DNA from: JAAYEA01 sp012689325
Lineage (GTDB): Bacteria; Chloroflexota; Anaerolineae; JAAYEA01
DNA: 12,478 bases
Direction of reading: 5' to 3'
Assembly: GCA_036841525.1 (NCBI GenBank)
Contig: DAITVZ010000099.1
Coordinates: forward strand, 1 to 12,478
The first letter of the stretch is position 1. Every line of letters starts with the position of its first letter. Under the pieces are notes generated by a model. That model made no database searches and was not told where the DNA came from. It was given only the letters and a program-made list of their open reading frames with translations. Made by a program: the position numbers and the translations under genes. Below are positions 12,353 through 12,478 of the stretch, piece by piece.

Positions 12353-12478
12353 TAGGGGCAACCCCCCGTGGTTGCCCCGTGACGAGGGCGGCCACGGGGC
12401 CAAGAGGGCGGCCACGGGGCCAAGAGGGCGGCCACGGGGCCAAGAGGGCGGCCACGGGGCCAAGAGGGCGGCCACGGG
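12353..12478. repeat. 20-bp tandem array with hairpin end (array 3), cut by window end
   Basis: GTAGGGGC opens a hairpin GGGGCAACC (12355-12363), loop CCCCGT, GGTTGCCCC (12370-12378). The loop is the same as at the left end of array 1, with another stem. Four identical 20-bp units, GAGGGCGGCCACGGGGCCAA, follow at 12384-12463, and a partial one reaches the end of the window. The units carry GGGCGGCC, the stem of the compact element at 7237, not the AACC stem of their own left hairpin. The hairpin lies 11 bases after the ATPase stop and lacks a T-run. Confidence 0.93.

Noticed and set aside
12355..12378. Rho-independent terminator after the transporter operon
   Set aside because: The hairpin is strong but is not followed by a T-run; the same hairpin type recurs as repeat ends, so I list it with the repeat.

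Overview
The window is GC-rich DNA of bacterial type. Both strands carry tightly packed genes with Shine-Dalgarno sites and sigma-70-like promoters. It holds a short-linker MutL with the endonuclease motif, a URO-D superfamily protein that is not HemE, a lipoprotein-anchored polyamine-family ABC importer, a GH28-type glycosidase and several families of dispersed repeats. Together these suggest an environmental Chloroflexota (Anaerolineae-like) genome, probably assembled from a metagenome. That assignment is inference; no rRNA or taxonomic marker is present. Two runs of exactly 100 N (3906-4005 and 7041-7140) are scaffold joins.

Layout. 1-161: a repeat remnant and the mutL promoter. 162-1904 (+): mutL. 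1909-2139 (-): a small MoaD/ThiS-type sulfur-carrier protein, convergent with mutL. 2140-2510: dispersed inverted and tandem repeats. 2511-3818 (+): a GH28 polygalacturonase-like protein. 3819-4298: an 18-bp tandem array broken by an N gap. 4372-5064 (+): an orphan OmpR/PhoB-type response regulator. 5117-5668 (+): a HEAT-repeat protein. 5697-5834: a CACGAA-type inverted repeat. 5862-7016 (+): a URO-D superfamily protein. 7014-7279: a 13-bp tandem array with an N gap, then a compact hairpin element. 7276-7911 (-): an SGNH/GDSL hydrolase. 7912-8409: two divergent promoters, a dispersed inverted repeat, and a leader of about 270 nt with many hairpins. 8410-12343 (+): a four-gene PotD-PotB-PotC-PotA-type ABC importer operon. 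12353-12478: a 20-bp tandem array running off the window end.

How the genes work together. The clear functional unit is the ABC importer: a lipoprotein binding protein, two permeases that overlap by 4 bp, and an ATPase whose preferred start lies 3 bp after the second permease's stop. It is read from a TTGACA/TATACT promoter through a long structured leader, and a 16-bp inverted repeat separates the binding-protein gene from the permease genes. The other genes look like single transcription units with their own promoters and short leaders.

The most unusual content is noncoding. A modular repeat family has ends reading GTAGGGGC or GCCCCTAC and terminal hairpins whose stem sequences differ between copies but stay paired. 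It contains internal tandem arrays of 18, 13 or 20 bp that are built from the hairpin arm. The copies in this window sit at, or within about 25 bp of, the stop codons of the neighbouring genes. A second family of paired mini-hairpins lies in the two divergent promoter regions.
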